A stretch of 6,463 nt of DNA from positions 1 through 6,463 of the forward strand of contig JAKAYZ010000144.1 of the NCBI GenBank assembly GCA_021816165.1, read 5' to 3'. The notes under the pieces were generated by a model that made no database searches, had not been told where the DNA came from, and saw only the letters and a list, made by a program, of their open reading frames with translations. This DNA comes from Planctomycetota bacterium (GTDB lineage Bacteria; Planctomycetota; Phycisphaerae; WQYP01). A program made the position numbers and the translations under genes. The first letter of the stretch is position 1. Every line of letters starts with the position of its first letter. Below are positions 5,710 through 6,463 of this stretch, piece by piece.

Positions 5710-6463
5710 TCACCATCCGAAGACTTTGACGCTTTGAGGCATCAGTATCCGGTTCATGGCCGGAGTGGTCAGTCGTAGCGTGTTATGGCCGCCAGACTGG
5801 TTAAAGTTTACCTCAAGCGGCACCATGCCGACACCACCCGATGCCGCGGCGGTTGGTGGGAACTGTACACGGGTTGAGTAGTGGTCCTCCACATTAAGGC
5901 GCGCAACGATCGGATATTGGCTGATATTTCGGTACCGGATTTCGATATAGATCGATTTGCGGTTTGCGTCGATCCCGCTGAATACAATGGAATCGGCACT
6001 GTTGTAAACCCCGCTGCACACCGATGCCATCCGTTGCCGGACACTTTGATTAGTCGGTCCGGGGCTTGGGCGATAGCTCAACATGCGACCCGGCGTGCCG
6101 GAAATGATAAACATACGGACATCGTGCGCCCTGACGCGCGCACGGATACCTTTCTGATGTTGTCCGAGATTTCGGCCTGACCACACATCCGTTACGGCAG
6201 TATCCGCCCGAGATTGCAGGCCGATTTGCCGCCATGATACGGCAATTGTTGCCGGATGAGCAGTGCGGTTGAGCAAAACGACGGCAACCTCACCTGCCCG
6301 CGGCATGGGCTTGGCCCAAGTCTGAAGCCCGGGGGATGGCGGCGCAACGTGAATACATTGCACGCCCATTGGATCCTGATCAATGGCCACGGCAGACTCG
6401 TTGGTGAGAATCGCCAATTCCGGCTTGGTAAGTTTGGTGAGATCGGCACCGAGAATCATTGGA
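5710..6463 (-). CDS. GH27 alpha-galactosidase-type enzyme, C-terminal part with CBM35-like module (5' end outside window)
   Basis: The gene runs off the right edge. About 250 C-terminal residues are visible, and the frame stays open upstream of the first visible Met (a Pro codon precedes it). Numbered from that Met, residues 1-32 are the end of the GH27 (beta/alpha)8 barrel: ILGADLTKLTKPELAILTN then AIDQDPMG, a diagnostic melibiase signature. Residues 33-120 are the C-terminal beta-sandwich, with AVVLLNRT and VWSGRNLG. Residues about 140-249 form an extra module ending in NQSGGHNTLRLTTPAMN and VKVFGW, like CBM35/CBM6 sugar-binding domains. GH27 enzymes cleave terminal alpha-galactose; some act on alpha-N-acetylgalactosamine or beta-L-arabinopyranose. 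The catalytic aspartates and any signal peptide lie outside the window, so activity and export cannot be checked. It converges with the GH31 gene, so it is a separate transcription unit. No PEP-CTERM tail. Confidence 0.93.
   Translation of the reverse strand, partial: PMILGADLTKLTKPELAILTNESAVAIDQDPMGVQCIHVAPPSPGLQTWAKPMPRAGEVAVVLLNRTAHPATIAVSWRQIGLQSRADTAVTDVWSGRNLGQHQKGIRARVRAHDVRMFIISGTPGRMLSYRPSPGPTNQSVRQRMASVCSGVYNSADSIVFSGIDANRKSIYIEIRYRNISQYPIVARLNVEDHYSTRVQFPPTAAASGGVGMVPLEVNFNQSGGHNTLRLTTPAMNRILMPQSVKVFGW

Noticed and set aside
5156..5737. 193-codon plus-strand frame over the GH31 end and the intergenic region
   Set aside because: It overlaps the GH31 C-terminus in another frame and the GH27 stop. 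Composition is rich in Arg, Ser and Cys with no domain.

Overview
The window looks like part of a carbohydrate-degradation region from a Gram-negative bacterium that sorts proteins by the PEP-CTERM/exosortase route. Two secreted proteins end in a PEP-CTERM signal (VPEPASLGLF... and IPEPATIGLL..., each with a hydrophobic stretch and an Arg/Lys-rich tail). Coding DNA is moderately GC-rich and the genes carry Shine-Dalgarno sequences. Many short PEP-CTERM proteins beside exported glycosidases is a pattern known from Planctomycetota (Phycisphaerae-like) and Verrucomicrobiota. I favour the former, but this is inference; the window has no taxonomic marker.

Layout, left to right. (1) 15-818, plus strand: a small secreted PEP-CTERM protein with a LamG/DUF1349-like jelly-roll body, closed by a clear intrinsic terminator at 869-909. 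(2) 910-1428: a 520-bp non-coding stretch with a perfect 8-bp inverted repeat and a strongly folded segment around a T6 tract. (3) 1429-2181, plus strand: a second PEP-CTERM protein with a different beta-sandwich body that resembles a carbohydrate-binding module, closed by a very strong terminator at 2239-2278. (4) 2279-2808: a 530-bp non-coding leader with nested and competing stems. (5) 2809-5313, plus strand: a complete GH31 alpha-glycosidase with a Tat-type signal and all catalytic residues. (6) 5314-5709: a convergent intergenic stretch with no gene I can support. (7) 5710 to the right edge, minus strand: the C-terminal part of a GH27 alpha-galactosidase-type enzyme with a C-terminal CBM35/CBM6-like module; its start and active site lie outside the window.

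The two enzymes would remove alpha-linked terminal sugars (alpha-xylose or alpha-glucose by GH31, alpha-galactose or a similar sugar by GH27) from plant or microbial glycans. The two PEP-CTERM proteins, with lectin-like folds, could bind glycans at the cell surface; that link rests on neighbourhood and fold impression only. Each of the three plus-strand genes appears to be its own transcription unit, since terminators and long leaders separate them.

I see no mobile element, CRISPR array, tRNA or rRNA. No clearly new system is evident. The least explained material is the two long, structured non-coding leaders at 910-1428 and 2279-2808, and the shared double-ATG start region of the two PEP-CTERM genes.
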